A DNA stretch of 64,000 nt from an uncultured Aquabacterium sp. (GCF_913773725.1 NZ_CAJYGK010000086.1:124001-188000), one strand, 5' to 3'. Shown: positions 33,924 to 43,116, counted from the stretch's first letter. Notes: a model not told the origin generated them from the sequence alone. Program-made: numbers and translations.

Positions 33924-33948
33924 GGCCGCCGTCGGGCGGCCTTTTTTT
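33924..33948 (+). terminator. Rho-independent terminator of parAB
   Basis: GGCCGCC (33924-33930) pairs with GGCGGCC (33935-33941) across a 4-base loop and is followed by seven T. It lies 23 bp after the parB stop. Confidence 0.9.
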
Positions 33949-33957
33949 GTCGTTCTG

Positions 33958-34046
33958 GTTGTACCGTACAACAGCAGGGCCCAGCATGCGCGCATCGAGG
34001 GCAGTTGTACCGTACAACTGTGTGGTGGGCTGTTGTACCGTACAAC
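33958..34046. promoter_or_regulatory. Cluster of three identical palindromes, probable parS
   Basis: GTTGTACCGTACAAC occurs exactly at 33958-33972, 34004-34018 and 34032-34046. Each is a palindrome around a central C, with 7-bp arms. Location just after parB and the GTTGT...ACAAC ends resemble parS sites of burkholderial replicons, though the sequence differs from the primary-chromosome type GTTTCACGTGAAAC. No other copy was noticed in the window. Confidence 0.82.
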
Positions 34047-34055
34047 CGGTCGGCA

Positions 34056-36146
34056 TCAGCGGGATTGAGACGCCGATGCCTCAAAGAACCCTCGAAGCCA
34101 TTGCAGCGATGCGCGATGAAAGGCTTCCGGATTCAATTCAGCCTCTTGGGTTTCGGCCAAACTGGCGCACTGCCTGAAAAAACGCTTGAGCGCCTGGTGC
34201 AGCGCGACCGGGTCCAGCGCACCGAATCGATCGGCGTTCCGGGGTGCCGATCGGTTGAGCGCGGGATGGCCCCTGGCGTCGAGCTCCCAGCGTGGCGGAC
34301 CTGGGCGCAACGCCCCGATCAGCGGGCGCCAGCCCTCATCCTCGCCAGCAAGACGCTGGGCAGACAAGGCGGTGCTCTTGCCCGCCGTGTCACTCACCGA
34401 TCGAAGCCGCACGCTGCGGGGGTGAAACGTGGTCTCGGCCAGACCCATGTCCAGGTGATGCCGGTCCAGAAGCTGCTTGATGTCTGCTTCCAGCATGACA
34501 TCCCGCGTTCGGCCACGTCTGCCCGTCACCGTCAAAAGCCATGGGCCGTCTGCCCTGCTGTCTGCCGGATGCAGGGAACCGCACCGCGTTCCGACGAGTT
34601 CGCGCAGACTCAGCCCCACTGACCCTGCCAGCTCAAGCACCAGGCGCGTGCGACGCAGCGATGCTGCACGCAAGAAGTGCTGGTCCGGCGCCGATGTGCC
34701 AGGAGCGGGGCCGACCCGGCGGTACAGAGCATGCCAGCAATGCCAGACCCACGCCCACTGGGCGTCGTCAAGGCGCCGCACGCTGTGCTGCACTGAGTCG
34801 CTTGCAATGCGTTGCAGCGGGGGCGCCGCTTCGAAAGGATGAGTGGAAATGCAGCCAGCCTCGACTTGAGCGCGAAAGAAGCTTTGCAGCACGGTCATTT
34901 CCAGACGCAGGCTGGTCGCGCCCAAGCCTCCCTTCAACGGGCGCCACGCGGCACTGTTGCGAGCCGAACGCCCCGTCTCGATCCAGTGGGCAGGAGGAGA
35001 AGTCAGGAACGCGGTGTAGGCCTCCACATCGGTGCGTTGGATGTCCCGGAAGCTGCGCTGCCGCTCGCCCCAGCACCACAGATGAAAGCGCTCCATCACC
35101 CTTCGATAGGCGGTATGGGTGCGGGAGGCGTCCCGATGGGTGTCCAACCATCGCTGCAGTTCGGCCCAGTCACGCTGTGCGGCCTGTCGGTCATGGGGGG
35201 CTGGGAGCCACTCCGGCCATGCGCAGTCCGCTGCCGATGGGCTGGCCGATTCTGATGCGGGCGACGCGTTGCCGGCCTTCGATGCCAAGGTGCGAAGGGC
35301 AAACGGCACCCGGGCGGCTTCGTGCAGGGGGCGTCCCAGACTGTCCGCAAGCGGAGCCAGCCAGGCCACGATGCGTTCGGCGCGATCCCGTCCGAGTCTC
35401 GGCACCCGTGTCCACCACCGATGCCTGTGCTGGTTGATGAAGCCGATGAGGTCGCCCAATGTTGCTTGACCGCTGGCTTCCACCCACTGGGGCGTGCGCT
35501 TCAATTGCTGGACAAGGCCCGGCGCGAGCCACGACGCCAGGGGATCCTCCAGACGCGGCAGCCGCACCACGACGGTCGCGATCTGGTTGAGTGCATCGAG
35601 TGGCGCAGGCCGACGGTCCAGCGGCTCGGCCCAGGCGGTCGCCGGACGTGGCGTGTCCGGCTCCGCGGAGGCGTCCCGAGAGATGGAGCGCTGGTCCGGG
35701 CGGAAGCCGAAGGTCTCCTCGTACTCGGACAACCACTCGGCGTGGGTCTGATAGTCTTCTTCGATGCCCAGTTCATTGCACCGGTCCTGAACCCAGGTTG
35801 CGAAGAGGGGAGCGTCGCGTTTCTCTGCCTCAGGTTGCGATGCGGTGCCGACGATGGAAGACGATAAAAAGGGCGCGCCGTTAAGCTTCAGGGCGCCCAG
35901 CGGCGCCTGGAGTCCATGTTGCTCGCTGGCGAATGCGATCTGCCGCACCAACTGACGGAGCCTGGCCCGGAAGTGCCGTTCGTCGTCCGGCCCACCTTCG
36001 AACGCCATGTACGCTGCCCAGGCTCGGCGCAGTGGAATCCCTTCCATCACCGCGCGGACGAAGCTGAAATGGTGCGGACGGAGATGGGCCGCCGCCACCT
36101 CCATTTTCAAACCTCGCGGTCTTCCTCTTTTCTCACCCAGTTCCAC
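34056..36146 (-). CDS. Large integrase-like protein (DUF3701 type) with degenerate catalytic C-terminus
   Basis: A 696-residue protein resembling phage-integrase proteins with an N-terminal DUF3701 domain often found by rep-par loci of burkholderial chromids. The middle part has a helix-hairpin-helix-like RVPRLGRDRAERIVAWL, and residues about 330-690 are core-binding and catalytic-like, with SVGLSLRELVGTRCGSLH around the first Arg. The usual HxLRH box appears only as LQWLRGFFEA, and the protein stops there. The LGH segment and nucleophilic Tyr are missing, so recombinase activity is doubtful. The stop lies 10 bp from the last parS-like site. The start is GTG at 36146 or ATG at 36104. Confidence 0.75.
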   Translation of the reverse strand: MELGEKRGRPRGLKMEVAAAHLRPHHFSFVRAVMEGIPLRRAWAAYMAFEGGPDDERHFRARLRQLVRQIAFASEQHGLQAPLGALKLNGAPFLSSSIVGTASQPEAEKRDAPLFATWVQDRCNELGIEEDYQTHAEWLSEYEETFGFRPDQRSISRDASAEPDTPRPATAWAEPLDRRPAPLDALNQIATVVVRLPRLEDPLASWLAPGLVQQLKRTPQWVEASGQATLGDLIGFINQHRHRWWTRVPRLGRDRAERIVAWLAPLADSLGRPLHEAARVPFALRTLASKAGNASPASESASPSAADCAWPEWLPAPHDRQAAQRDWAELQRWLDTHRDASRTHTAYRRVMERFHLWCWGERQRSFRDIQRTDVEAYTAFLTSPPAHWIETGRSARNSAAWRPLKGGLGATSLRLEMTVLQSFFRAQVEAGCISTHPFEAAPPLQRIASDSVQHSVRRLDDAQWAWVWHCWHALYRRVGPAPGTSAPDQHFLRAASLRRTRLVLELAGSVGLSLRELVGTRCGSLHPADSRADGPWLLTVTGRRGRTRDVMLEADIKQLLDRHHLDMGLAETTFHPRSVRLRSVSDTAGKSTALSAQRLAGEDEGWRPLIGALRPGPPRWELDARGHPALNRSAPRNADRFGALDPVALHQALKRFFRQCASLAETQEAELNPEAFHRASLQWLRGFFEASASQSR

Positions 36147-36538
36147 GGCTATTTACCTTGTTTTTTCGGACAACGCCCGGGAGGGCGCCTGTCGCCTTCT
36201 ATGTGGAACTTCACCCATGCCTTGTCCCCTTGCCTTGCCAACGCCGCGTTCGTCGCGCCTGTGGCGTTCTGAGCGGTGTGTATCCGGCACGGTCTTATGT
36301 CGCTTCCACTGTGTCGTCGCGCCACGTGTCCACCCCTGAATAAGCGTGACTCGCGCTGTACGCCCATTTTAAATCGCACATAGATAACCGGCGTCGTGAT
36401 CTTTCTGCACGCGGACCCTTAGCCTCCTGCCCAGCCTTGCCGATAACAGCGTTACCCGGAAGGGCAGGGCGGTCGCGCCGTGCAGGACGGCCCCACGTCC
36501 GCGCCTCCGGATGCCCCTCGCAATTAAAGGATTTCCTC
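36147..36538. other. Intergenic region without a gene; candidate flagellar-sigma promoter
   Basis: Divergent spacer between the integrase-like gene and the chemoreceptor gene, with no convincing ORF. The only clear signal is GCCGATAA at 36439-36446, an exact match to the sigma-28 (FliA) -10 element. The -35 position 15 bp upstream reads TAGC instead of TAAA, so the match is partial. The position, about 90 bp before the chemoreceptor ATG, is sensible for a chemotaxis gene. Confidence 0.45.
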
Positions 36539-38335
36539 ATGTTCAAGACCCTGCGTGGCCGATTGATTGCCGTGTGCGTGACGATCACGGCCGGCTCCCT
36601 GCTGGCTGTCTGCCTCGGCACGTTCGCCGTGGCGCGGTCCAACAACCTGAAAGGCATCGACCAGCGCATCGGCCAGCTCACTCAGTTGTATGCGGATGAC
36701 CTCGCCTCCTGGGTGAAAGACAAGCAAAGGGTCACGTCTGCGCTGCAGCGGGCCGCGGACCAGGTGGATCCCTTGCCGTTCATCGGGGCCGCGAAGCAGG
36801 CGGGTGGTTTCGACGATGCCTACATCGTGTACGCGGACAAGCGCATCGTCTTCGATCACCCCATGCCATCCACCTACGACGGCACGGCCCGCCCTTGGTA
36901 CAAACAGGCGATCGAAGCAGGAGGCCCTGCGCTGACATCGGCGTATGTCGATGCCAGCACGGGCAAGCTCACCATCAGCTTCGTCGAGCCGTTTGGTCCG
37001 AAGGGGGCGTACAAGGGCGTCTTCGGAACGGACATGCATCTGGACACGGTCACCAGAACCGTCACGGCCATCCGTCCGATGGAGAAAAGCGTGGCCTTCC
37101 TCGTCGATGGGGAAGGCAAGCTGCTGGCGCATCCCGATGCGGCCATGACGCTCAAACCCGTGTCCGATGTGGCGCCGGCATTGACGCACGAGGCCGTGAA
37201 GACGCTGGCCGAGGGCAAGTCGCGCACCACCGTGCGGCTGGGCGAGGCGGACACCATGCTGTACGCGGCCCGTGTGCAGGGCACCCCCTGGACGCTGGTC
37301 GTCGGTGTGGACGACTCGTTGGCCACCGCGCCAGTACGCGACATGCTGAACCTCGCCATCGCGATCATGGTGGTCTGCGTGGGGGGCGCGACGGTGCTGC
37401 TTGCTGTGCTCATCCGCAAACAGCTGCATCGGCTGGACACCGTGCGCGACGCGCTCGAGGAGATCGCGTCCGGTGATGGCGACCTCACGCGTCGGCTGTC
37501 CTCGGAAGGGCATGACGAACTCGCCGAGATCGCGGCCGCCTTCAACCGGTTTGCCGACAAGATCGCCCAGATGATTCACCGGGTGCGCGAATCGGCCGAG
37601 TCGGTCCGGCTGGCCTCGACCGAGATCGCCAGCGGCAACCTGGATCTGTCCAACCGGACCGAAGAGCAGGCGAGCGCCCTGACGGAGACGGCGTCGGCCA
37701 TGGATGAACTGACGTCGACCGTCCGCCAGAACGCCGACAACGCCAGCATGGCGAACGACCTGACGGGCCAGGCTTCGGAAGTGGCCACCCGCGGGGGAGC
37801 CGTGGTCGACCAGGTCGTTACCACAATGGGCGGGATCGAGGCTTCGGCGCGCAAGATCGTCGACATCATCGGTGTCATCGATGGGATTGCGTTTCAGACC
37901 AACATCCTGGCGCTGAACGCCGCCGTCGAAGCCGCGCGGGCCGGGGAGCAGGGCAGGGGGTTTGCCGTCGTCGCCAGCGAGGTGCGCTCGCTGGCACAAC
38001 GCAGTGCGACCGCGGCCCGGGAGATCAAGACCCTCATCGACAACTCCGTGTCACAGGTCGAGGCCGGCAGCCGGCAGGTGATGACCGCCGGGGAAACCAT
38101 GCAGCAGGTGGTGGAAAGCGTGCGCCGTGTCACCGCCATTGTTGCGGAGATCAGCCACGCCAGCACCGAGCAGAGCCGCGGCATCGCGGCGATCGGAGGC
38201 AAGGTTGGGCACATGGAGCAGAGCACCCAGCAGAACGCCGCCCTGGTGGAGCAGGCCGCTGCCGCCACCCGGGCCTTGCAGGATCAGGCGGGTCAACTCG
38301 CCGACATCGTGGGGGGGTTCAAGCTCAATTCGTGA
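36539..38335 (+). CDS. Methyl-accepting chemotaxis protein with Cache domain
   Basis: A 598-residue transducer. A membrane segment (about 8-30), a periplasmic double-Cache-like domain (about 35-265, including the ARPWYKQAIEAGG motif), a second membrane segment (about 270-295), HAMP and a long signalling coiled coil follow. The highly conserved hairpin tip is at IDGIAFQTNILALNAAVEAA followed by RAGEQGRGFAVVASEVRSLA. The WYKQA motif occurs in Cache domains that bind amino acids and organic acids; the ligand is unknown. The start MFKTLRGRL at 36539 gives a proper signal-anchor, unlike the longer upstream frame. No C-terminal CheR-binding pentapeptide is seen. Confidence 0.94.
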   Translation: MFKTLRGRLIAVCVTITAGSLLAVCLGTFAVARSNNLKGIDQRIGQLTQLYADDLASWVKDKQRVTSALQRAADQVDPLPFIGAAKQAGGFDDAYIVYADKRIVFDHPMPSTYDGTARPWYKQAIEAGGPALTSAYVDASTGKLTISFVEPFGPKGAYKGVFGTDMHLDTVTRTVTAIRPMEKSVAFLVDGEGKLLAHPDAAMTLKPVSDVAPALTHEAVKTLAEGKSRTTVRLGEADTMLYAARVQGTPWTLVVGVDDSLATAPVRDMLNLAIAIMVVCVGGATVLLAVLIRKQLHRLDTVRDALEEIASGDGDLTRRLSSEGHDELAEIAAAFNRFADKIAQMIHRVRESAESVRLASTEIASGNLDLSNRTEEQASALTETASAMDELTSTVRQNADNASMANDLTGQASEVATRGGAVVDQVVTTMGGIEASARKIVDIIGVIDGIAFQTNILALNAAVEAARAGEQGRGFAVVASEVRSLAQRSATAAREIKTLIDNSVSQVEAGSRQVMTAGETMQQVVESVRRVTAIVAEISHASTEQSRGIAAIGGKVGHMEQSTQQNAALVEQAAAATRALQDQAGQLADIVGGFKLNS

Positions 38336-38359
38336 GCGGCCGCATGGCCCGATCGCGCC

Positions 38360-39787
38360 TCAGGCCGTGCCACGGGGCTCGGCCCTGATCAGCGCAGCCA
38401 GTGTCTTGATGGCGTGCGTCACCCGATCGTCACCGGGATGCCCTGCATTGAGCCTCAAGGCATGTCGGAAGCGGTGGTCAGCCGAGAAGAGCGGGCCGGG
38501 CGCAAGGCTGATGCCCTTTTCCAGGGCCTGTTGATGCAGCCGCAGGGTGTCGATGCCCTCGGGCAGCTCGACCCAGAGAAAGTAGCCGCCCTGCGGATCC
38601 GAGACGGAGGTGCCCGGCGGGAAGTGCGCCAGCACCCACCGCCTCACCCGGCCGACCTGCTCGGCCAACTGCCGGCGCAGGCGCCGCAGGTGGCTGTCCA
38701 GCCCCCCTTGTTCCAGGTAGTCGGCCAGCGCGAGCTGTGACGGGACCGGGGCACCGAGCGAGCCCATCATCTTCAGCCGCATGACGGTGGTGGCATACCG
38801 CCCCGCCGCCGCCCAGCCGATGCGATAGCCCGGCGCCAGACACTTCGAGAACGAGCTGCAGTGCAGCACGAGCCCGTCCCTATCGAAGGCCTTGAGGGGA
38901 TGCGGTCGTGTGGCGCCATGGAAGAGCTCGGCGTAGACATCGTCCTCGATGACGGGAATGCCTTCGGCGGCCAGCCGCTGCACGATGGCCTGCCGCCGGG
39001 AAGTCGGCATCAACGCACCCAGCGGGTTCTGAAAGCTGGGCATGATCCAGCAGGCAGCGGGCCGGTGCCGCGCGATGACCTCGGCCAGGCCGTCCGGGTC
39101 CATGCCCTGTTGCGGATCGGTCGGCACCTCGACGGCGCGCAGGTGCAGCCGCTCGAGCGCCTGCAGCGCGGCGTAGAAGGTGGGGCTTTCGACCGCGACG
39201 ACATCGCCCGGCCGGGTGACAGCCTGCAGGCACAGGTTGAGGGCCTCCATGGCCCCGTTGGTGATCAGGGGTTCGTCGGCGTTGAGCGTGATGCCGTGGC
39301 GCGTGTACCGGGCCCTCAGGGCGCTGCGCAGGCGTTCGTTGCCGGCCGTGAGCTCGGCGGTCAGGGCCGTGGGGGCGAGGTGCCGCATGGCGCGGGCACC
39401 GCTGCGGGCCAGCTTGTCCAGCGGAAACAGGGCGGGCGAGGGAAAGGCCGATCCCAGCGGCACGACATCCGCATCGCGCGTCGAGCGCAGCACGTCGAAG
39501 ATCAGCTCCGACACGGCGACTTCGGTGGTGGCTGTGGAGACGTCTGCGGCCGACGGGGGGCGCACGGCTGTGGGCGTGCGGTGGCAGACGTAATAGCCCG
39601 AGCGCGGTCTGGCTTCGATGAGCCCGCGCGATTCGAGCAGGTAATAGGCCTGGAACACCGTCGACGGACTCAGGTGGGTGTTGCGGCAGGCCTGGCGCAC
39701 CGAGGGCAGCTTCTCTCCGGGCCGCAGCTGACCTGCCTGGATGCGCAGGGAGAGGGCCTCGGCCAGTTCTTCGTACCGCGTGGCCAT
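38360..39787 (-). CDS. MocR-type regulator 1 (GntR helix-turn-helix plus aminotransferase domain)
   Basis: A 475-residue protein. The N-terminal winged helix (RIQAGQLRPGEKLPSVRQAC, then SPSTVFQAYYLLESRGLIEA) is joined to a fold type I aminotransferase domain with the PLP lysine in SSFSKCLAPGYRIGW and PSFQNPLGALMP. MocR proteins use PLP as a sensor or cofactor for amino acids or amines. Its ATG overlaps the stop of the second MocR gene by one base, so both are probably on one transcript diverging from the Nit1C cluster. Confidence 0.9.
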   Translation of the reverse strand: MATRYEELAEALSLRIQAGQLRPGEKLPSVRQACRNTHLSPSTVFQAYYLLESRGLIEARPRSGYYVCHRTPTAVRPPSAADVSTATTEVAVSELIFDVLRSTRDADVVPLGSAFPSPALFPLDKLARSGARAMRHLAPTALTAELTAGNERLRSALRARYTRHGITLNADEPLITNGAMEALNLCLQAVTRPGDVVAVESPTFYAALQALERLHLRAVEVPTDPQQGMDPDGLAEVIARHRPAACWIMPSFQNPLGALMPTSRRQAIVQRLAAEGIPVIEDDVYAELFHGATRPHPLKAFDRDGLVLHCSSFSKCLAPGYRIGWAAAGRYATTVMRLKMMGSLGAPVPSQLALADYLEQGGLDSHLRRLRRQLAEQVGRVRRWVLAHFPPGTSVSDPQGGYFLWVELPEGIDTLRLHQQALEKGISLAPGPLFSADHRFRHALRLNAGHPGDDRVTHAIKTLAALIRAEPRGTA

Positions 39788-41184
39788 CACATCACCGAGG
39801 CGTGCACCTGCTCGGGGTGCGCCAGCACATCGGCCACGACGCGCAGGCTCTGCTCGCATTGCGACTGGGTGGTGGGACCGCCCAGACACAGCCGCACGGC
39901 CCGTGGCGGTGCCGTGTTGGTGGCAAACGCGGTGCTGGCCACGGCGGCCACGCCGCGAGAGCGCCAGAACGATGCGGCCTCGTTCGGGCTCAGGGTGTCG
40001 GGCAGCCGCAGCCAGGCATGGAAGCAGTCGGGCTGGCTCCAGATCTCGTGCTGCCCCAGGTGGCGCTCCAGCAGCGCGTGACGGACATTGGTTTCGCGCC
40101 GCACGGCCTGCACCACGGCCGATGCGGTGCCGTCGTTCACCCATTGCGTGGCCAGGGCCACGGTCGGAGGTGCGGCCATCACGCTCAGGGCCCGCAGCGC
40201 GCCGGCCAGCCGTTGCGTGGCCTGCGGGGTGGGGGCGTGCACATAGGCCACCCGCAATCCGGCCCCCAGGCATTTGGCGAAACCGGTCACGTGGTAGGTC
40301 AGCCCGGGTGCCAGCTCGGCCAGCGTGACGGGGGGCTTGCTCGACAGCGCCCCGTACGCGTCGTCTTCGATGATGGGGATGCTGTAGCGCAGGGCGATGT
40401 CGGCCAGCGCCTCGCGGCGGCGCGGGCTCATCGTCATGGCCGTGGGATTGAGCATCGTGGGATTGCAGTACAGCGCCTTGGGGCCGACGTGCTTGCACGC
40501 GTCCTCGAAGTGGTCGGGGCAAGGGCCTTCCTTGTCCACGGGCAAGGCATAAAGCTTGACACCGAGTTGCGTGGCGAGGGCCTTGATGCCCGGGTAGCTG
40601 ACCGACTCCACACACAGGGTGTCGCCGGGTCGCACCAGCATGCTCAGCAGGCCGGCCAGCACGCCGTGGATGCCGGGCCCCACCAGAACCCGATCCGGAT
40701 GGGTCGGGCCCATGATGGTGGCGAGCCAGCGCGCGCCCGCATCGCGGTCGGCCGGCGTGCCGCCGAAGTCCTGATAGCGCAGATGGGCGAGCAGCCGCCG
40801 GGGATCCTGGTACATCTGGCGGCAGCCGTCCGCCATGCGGGCCAGCAGGTCCGGGTCGTCCGGCTCGGGCGGCAGGTTCATCGTCATCTCGGCGGCCGTG
40901 CCTCCGCGCAAGGGCACGGCCGGTGCCGCGCTGCGCACGAAGCTGCCCCGGCCGGGACGCGCCTCGATCTGGCCGCGCTTCTGCGCCTCGGCGAGGCCCC
41001 GGGCCACGGTGGTGTAGTTCAGGTCCAGCGCGTCGGCCAGCGCCCGCATGGGCGGCAGCCGGTCACCCGGTGAGAGACGGCCGCTGGCCAGGTCGTCTGC
41101 CAACAACTCCGGGATGAGGAGGTAGGCCGGCTTGTGGCTGTCACGCAGGCGCTGCAGCCAATGCTTGTAGAGCGTCGAAGGCAT
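39787..41184 (-). CDS. MocR-type regulator 2 (GntR helix-turn-helix plus aminotransferase domain)
   Basis: A 465-residue paralogue of the next gene, with GntR-type winged helix (LASGRLSPGDRLPPMRALAD, NYTTVARGLAEAQKRGQIEA) and an aminotransferase domain with PLP lysine in VTGFAKCLGAGLRVAY and IEDDAYGALSS. It is first in the pair and reads divergently from the Nit1C genes across a 349-bp region rich in TTGATCG repeats. Known Nit1C clusters usually carry a sigma-54 activator (NitA); here these MocR proteins occupy the regulator position. Confidence 0.9.
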   Translation of the reverse strand: MPSTLYKHWLQRLRDSHKPAYLLIPELLADDLASGRLSPGDRLPPMRALADALDLNYTTVARGLAEAQKRGQIEARPGRGSFVRSAAPAVPLRGGTAAEMTMNLPPEPDDPDLLARMADGCRQMYQDPRRLLAHLRYQDFGGTPADRDAGARWLATIMGPTHPDRVLVGPGIHGVLAGLLSMLVRPGDTLCVESVSYPGIKALATQLGVKLYALPVDKEGPCPDHFEDACKHVGPKALYCNPTMLNPTAMTMSPRRREALADIALRYSIPIIEDDAYGALSSKPPVTLAELAPGLTYHVTGFAKCLGAGLRVAYVHAPTPQATQRLAGALRALSVMAAPPTVALATQWVNDGTASAVVQAVRRETNVRHALLERHLGQHEIWSQPDCFHAWLRLPDTLSPNEAASFWRSRGVAAVASTAFATNTAPPRAVRLCLGGPTTQSQCEQSLRVVADVLAHPEQVHASVM

Positions 41185-41212
41185 GGCTCATTGATTGCAT
41201 CAAGTGTGCCGA

Positions 41213-41443
41213 TTGATCGGGTCATATTGTGCACTCAATGGGTGCGGCGCGAGCCAACAACGTGCATGCCGTGTGCGCCACCAGCGGCGTTGATCCGATC
41301 TGGTGCGAGGAGCAATCCCCCTTTGGCAAAAGGGTCTGGCGGCAGAGCCGAATCCGGCATCCCACTTGATCGCATTTCGGCCGATCAAGGCGGCGCCTTG
41401 CGTCAGATGCCCCGTGCACCGGTCATTGATCGCAAATTGATCG
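41213..41443. promoter_or_regulatory. Repeated TTGATCG motifs in the mocR-nit intergenic region
   Basis: TTGATCG occurs at 41213-41219, 41366-41372, 41426-41432 and 41437-41443, with an inverted copy CGATCAA at 41382-41388. The last two are direct repeats 11 bp apart, as seen in MocR operators, and lie just upstream of the sigma-54 promoter at 41462. They are candidate binding sites for the adjacent MocR proteins. Confidence 0.55.
41230..41246. promoter_or_regulatory. NtrC-type enhancer site upstream of Nit1C
   Basis: TGCACTCAATGGGTGCG matches the NtrC palindrome TGCAC-N7-GTGCA at all but the last base, with correct 17-bp geometry. It lies about 230 bp upstream of the sigma-54 promoter, a usual enhancer distance. 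Confidence 0.65.
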
Positions 41444-41461
41444 GACCTGGCGGGCACGGAC

Positions 41462-41477
41462 TGGCACATCCGGTGCA
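41462..41477 (+). promoter_or_regulatory. Sigma-54 promoter of the Nit1C cluster
   Basis: TGGCAC-ATCCG-GTGCA differs from the sigma-54 consensus TGGCAC-N5-TTGCA at one base, with GG and GC 10 bp apart. It is 57 bp before the first Nit1C ATG. Confidence 0.82.
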
Positions 41478-41533
41478 CCTGCTTCAGCAGCGCGCGCCCA
41501 CCCTCTCTCATCCCTTACTTCTGGAGTGATCCC

Positions 41534-42016
41534 ATGCCTGCTGTGACCAAAGCCCCCAATCTGATCGGCGACTTCCTCGTGGACTACGAAGAGAAGGTCT
41601 TCGAGGACGTGAAAGCCGAACCCGGCGACAAGGCCCTCGTCACCTTCCACACCGTGGCCTTCGAAGGCTCCATCGGCTTCGTCAACCTGCTGCAGGCCAC
41701 GCGTCTGCAGCGCAAGGGCTTCGACACCTCGGTGCTGCTGTACGGGCCGGGCGTCACCCTGGGCGTGAAGCGCGGCTTTCCCAAGCTGGGTGACGCCGCG
41801 TTTCCCGGCCACCTGAACTTCAACGACCAGATCGCCAAGTTCATCGCCGAGGGCGGCAAGGTCTATGCGTGCCGCTTCGCGCTGCAGGCCCTGTACGGGC
41901 ACGGCGAGGGCTCGCTCATCGAAGGCATCAAGCCCATCAACCCGCTCGACGTGCTGGACATCATCCTGCTGCACCGCAAGGAGAAGGCCTTCATCCTCGA
42001 CACCTGGACGCTCTGA
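41534..42016 (+). CDS. nitB: MSMEG_0572/Sll0783-family nitrogen-starvation protein (Nit1C, NitB)
   Basis: A 160-residue protein of the MSMEG_0572/Sll0783 family, always found with the Nit1C nitrilase. The conserved core includes [40 protein letters not shown] and [15 protein letters not shown]; it has a DsrE-like alternation of strands and helices. Its biochemical role is not established. It is the first gene of the operon, behind a sigma-54 promoter, with GGAG at 41522-41525 before the ATG. Confidence 0.9.
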   Translation: MPAVTKAPNLIGDFLVDYEEKVFEDVKAEPGDKALVTFHTVAFEGSIGFVNLLQATRLQRKGFDTSVLLYGPGVTLGVKRGFPKLGDAAFPGHLNFNDQIAKFIAEGGKVYACRFALQALYGHGEGSLIEGIKPINPLDVLDIILLHRKEKAFILDTWTL

Positions 42017-42039
42017 TCGACTCAACCGGGTACGCCACC

Positions 42040-43080
42040 ATGAGCCAGCCACGCATCATCAAAGCCGCCGCCGTGCAGATCTCGCCCGTGTTGAACGAGG
42101 CCGAAGGCACGCTGCACAAGGTGCTCGACCGCATCGATGCCGCCGCCCGACAGGGCGTGCAGATCATCGTGTTCCCCGAGACCTTCGTGCCGTACTACCC
42201 CTACTTCTCGTTCATCCGGCCGCCCATGGCATCCGGGGCCGAGCACATGGCGCTGTACGAGCATGCGGTGGTCGTACCCGGCCCCGTCACCGAGGCTGTG
42301 GCTCAGCGCGCCCGTCAGCACGGCATGGTCGTCGTGCTCGGTGTGAACGAGCGCGACCACGGCACGATCTACAACACCCAGCTGATCTTCGACGAGACCG
42401 GCACCCTGCGGCTCAGGCGCCGCAAGATCACGCCCACCTTCCACGAGCGCATGGTGTGGGGGCAGGGCGATGGCAGCGGCCTGAAGGTGGTCGACACGGC
42501 CGTGGGCCGGGTCGGGGCACTGGCCTGCTGGGAGCACTACAACCCCCTGGCCCGCTATGCCCTCATGGCGCAGCACGAGGAGATCCACTGCGCCCAGTTC
42601 CCGGGCTCGCTCGTGGGGCCGATCTTTGCCGACCAGATGGAGGTGACGATCCGTCATCACGCACTCGAGTCGGGCTGCTTCGTCATCAACAGCACGGGCT
42701 GGCTGACGGACGAGCAGATCCAGTCCATCACGCCCGAGCCCGGCTTGCAGCGTGCGCTGCGCGGGGGCTGCTGCACGGCCATCGTGTCGCCCGAAGGCGT
42801 GCACCTGGCGCCGCCGCTGAAAGAGGGCGAAGGCATGCTGGTGGTGGATCTCGACATGAGCCTCATCACCAAACGCAAGCGGATGATGGATTCGGTCGGG
42901 CACTACGCGCGTCCGGAGCTGCTGAGCCTGCGGCTGGATGACCGGCCGACCGCGCCCGTGCACCTGCTCGGCGGGGCTGGCCTCGAAGGGCTGTCCCCTT
43001 CCATGTCCACGGGTCTGGGCACCGCGGCCTCGCCGGAAGCCTCGGCCTTGGCCCCTGCGCCGCTGACCCGCGTCGCCTGA
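42040..43080 (+). CDS. nitC: Nitrilase of the Nit1C cluster (Nit6803-like, NitC)
   Basis: A 346-residue nitrilase. The catalytic triad is visible as Glu47 (FPETFVP), Lys129 ([10 protein letters not shown]) and Cys163 (LACWEHYNP), each exactly six positions before the residues of Nit6803 (Glu53, Lys135, Cys169). It hydrolyses nitriles to carboxylate and ammonia. In Pseudomonas the Nit1C nitrilase is needed to use cyanide as nitrogen source. The ATG at 42040 follows nitB by 23 bp. Confidence 0.95.
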   Translation: MSQPRIIKAAAVQISPVLNEAEGTLHKVLDRIDAAARQGVQIIVFPETFVPYYPYFSFIRPPMASGAEHMALYEHAVVVPGPVTEAVAQRARQHGMVVVLGVNERDHGTIYNTQLIFDETGTLRLRRRKITPTFHERMVWGQGDGSGLKVVDTAVGRVGALACWEHYNPLARYALMAQHEEIHCAQFPGSLVGPIFADQMEVTIRHHALESGCFVINSTGWLTDEQIQSITPEPGLQRALRGGCCTAIVSPEGVHLAPPLKEGEGMLVVDLDMSLITKRKRMMDSVGHYARPELLSLRLDDRPTAPVHLLGGAGLEGLSPSMSTGLGTAASPEASALAPAPLTRVA

Positions 43081-43116
43081 CCCCCTCGTCCCCGCCCTTG
43101 TCCCCAGGAGACCGGC

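Noticed and set aside
41191-41203. FNR-like TTGAT-TGC-ATCAA before mocR2
   Set aside because: The spacer is 3 bp instead of 4; it may be part of the MocR repeat region.
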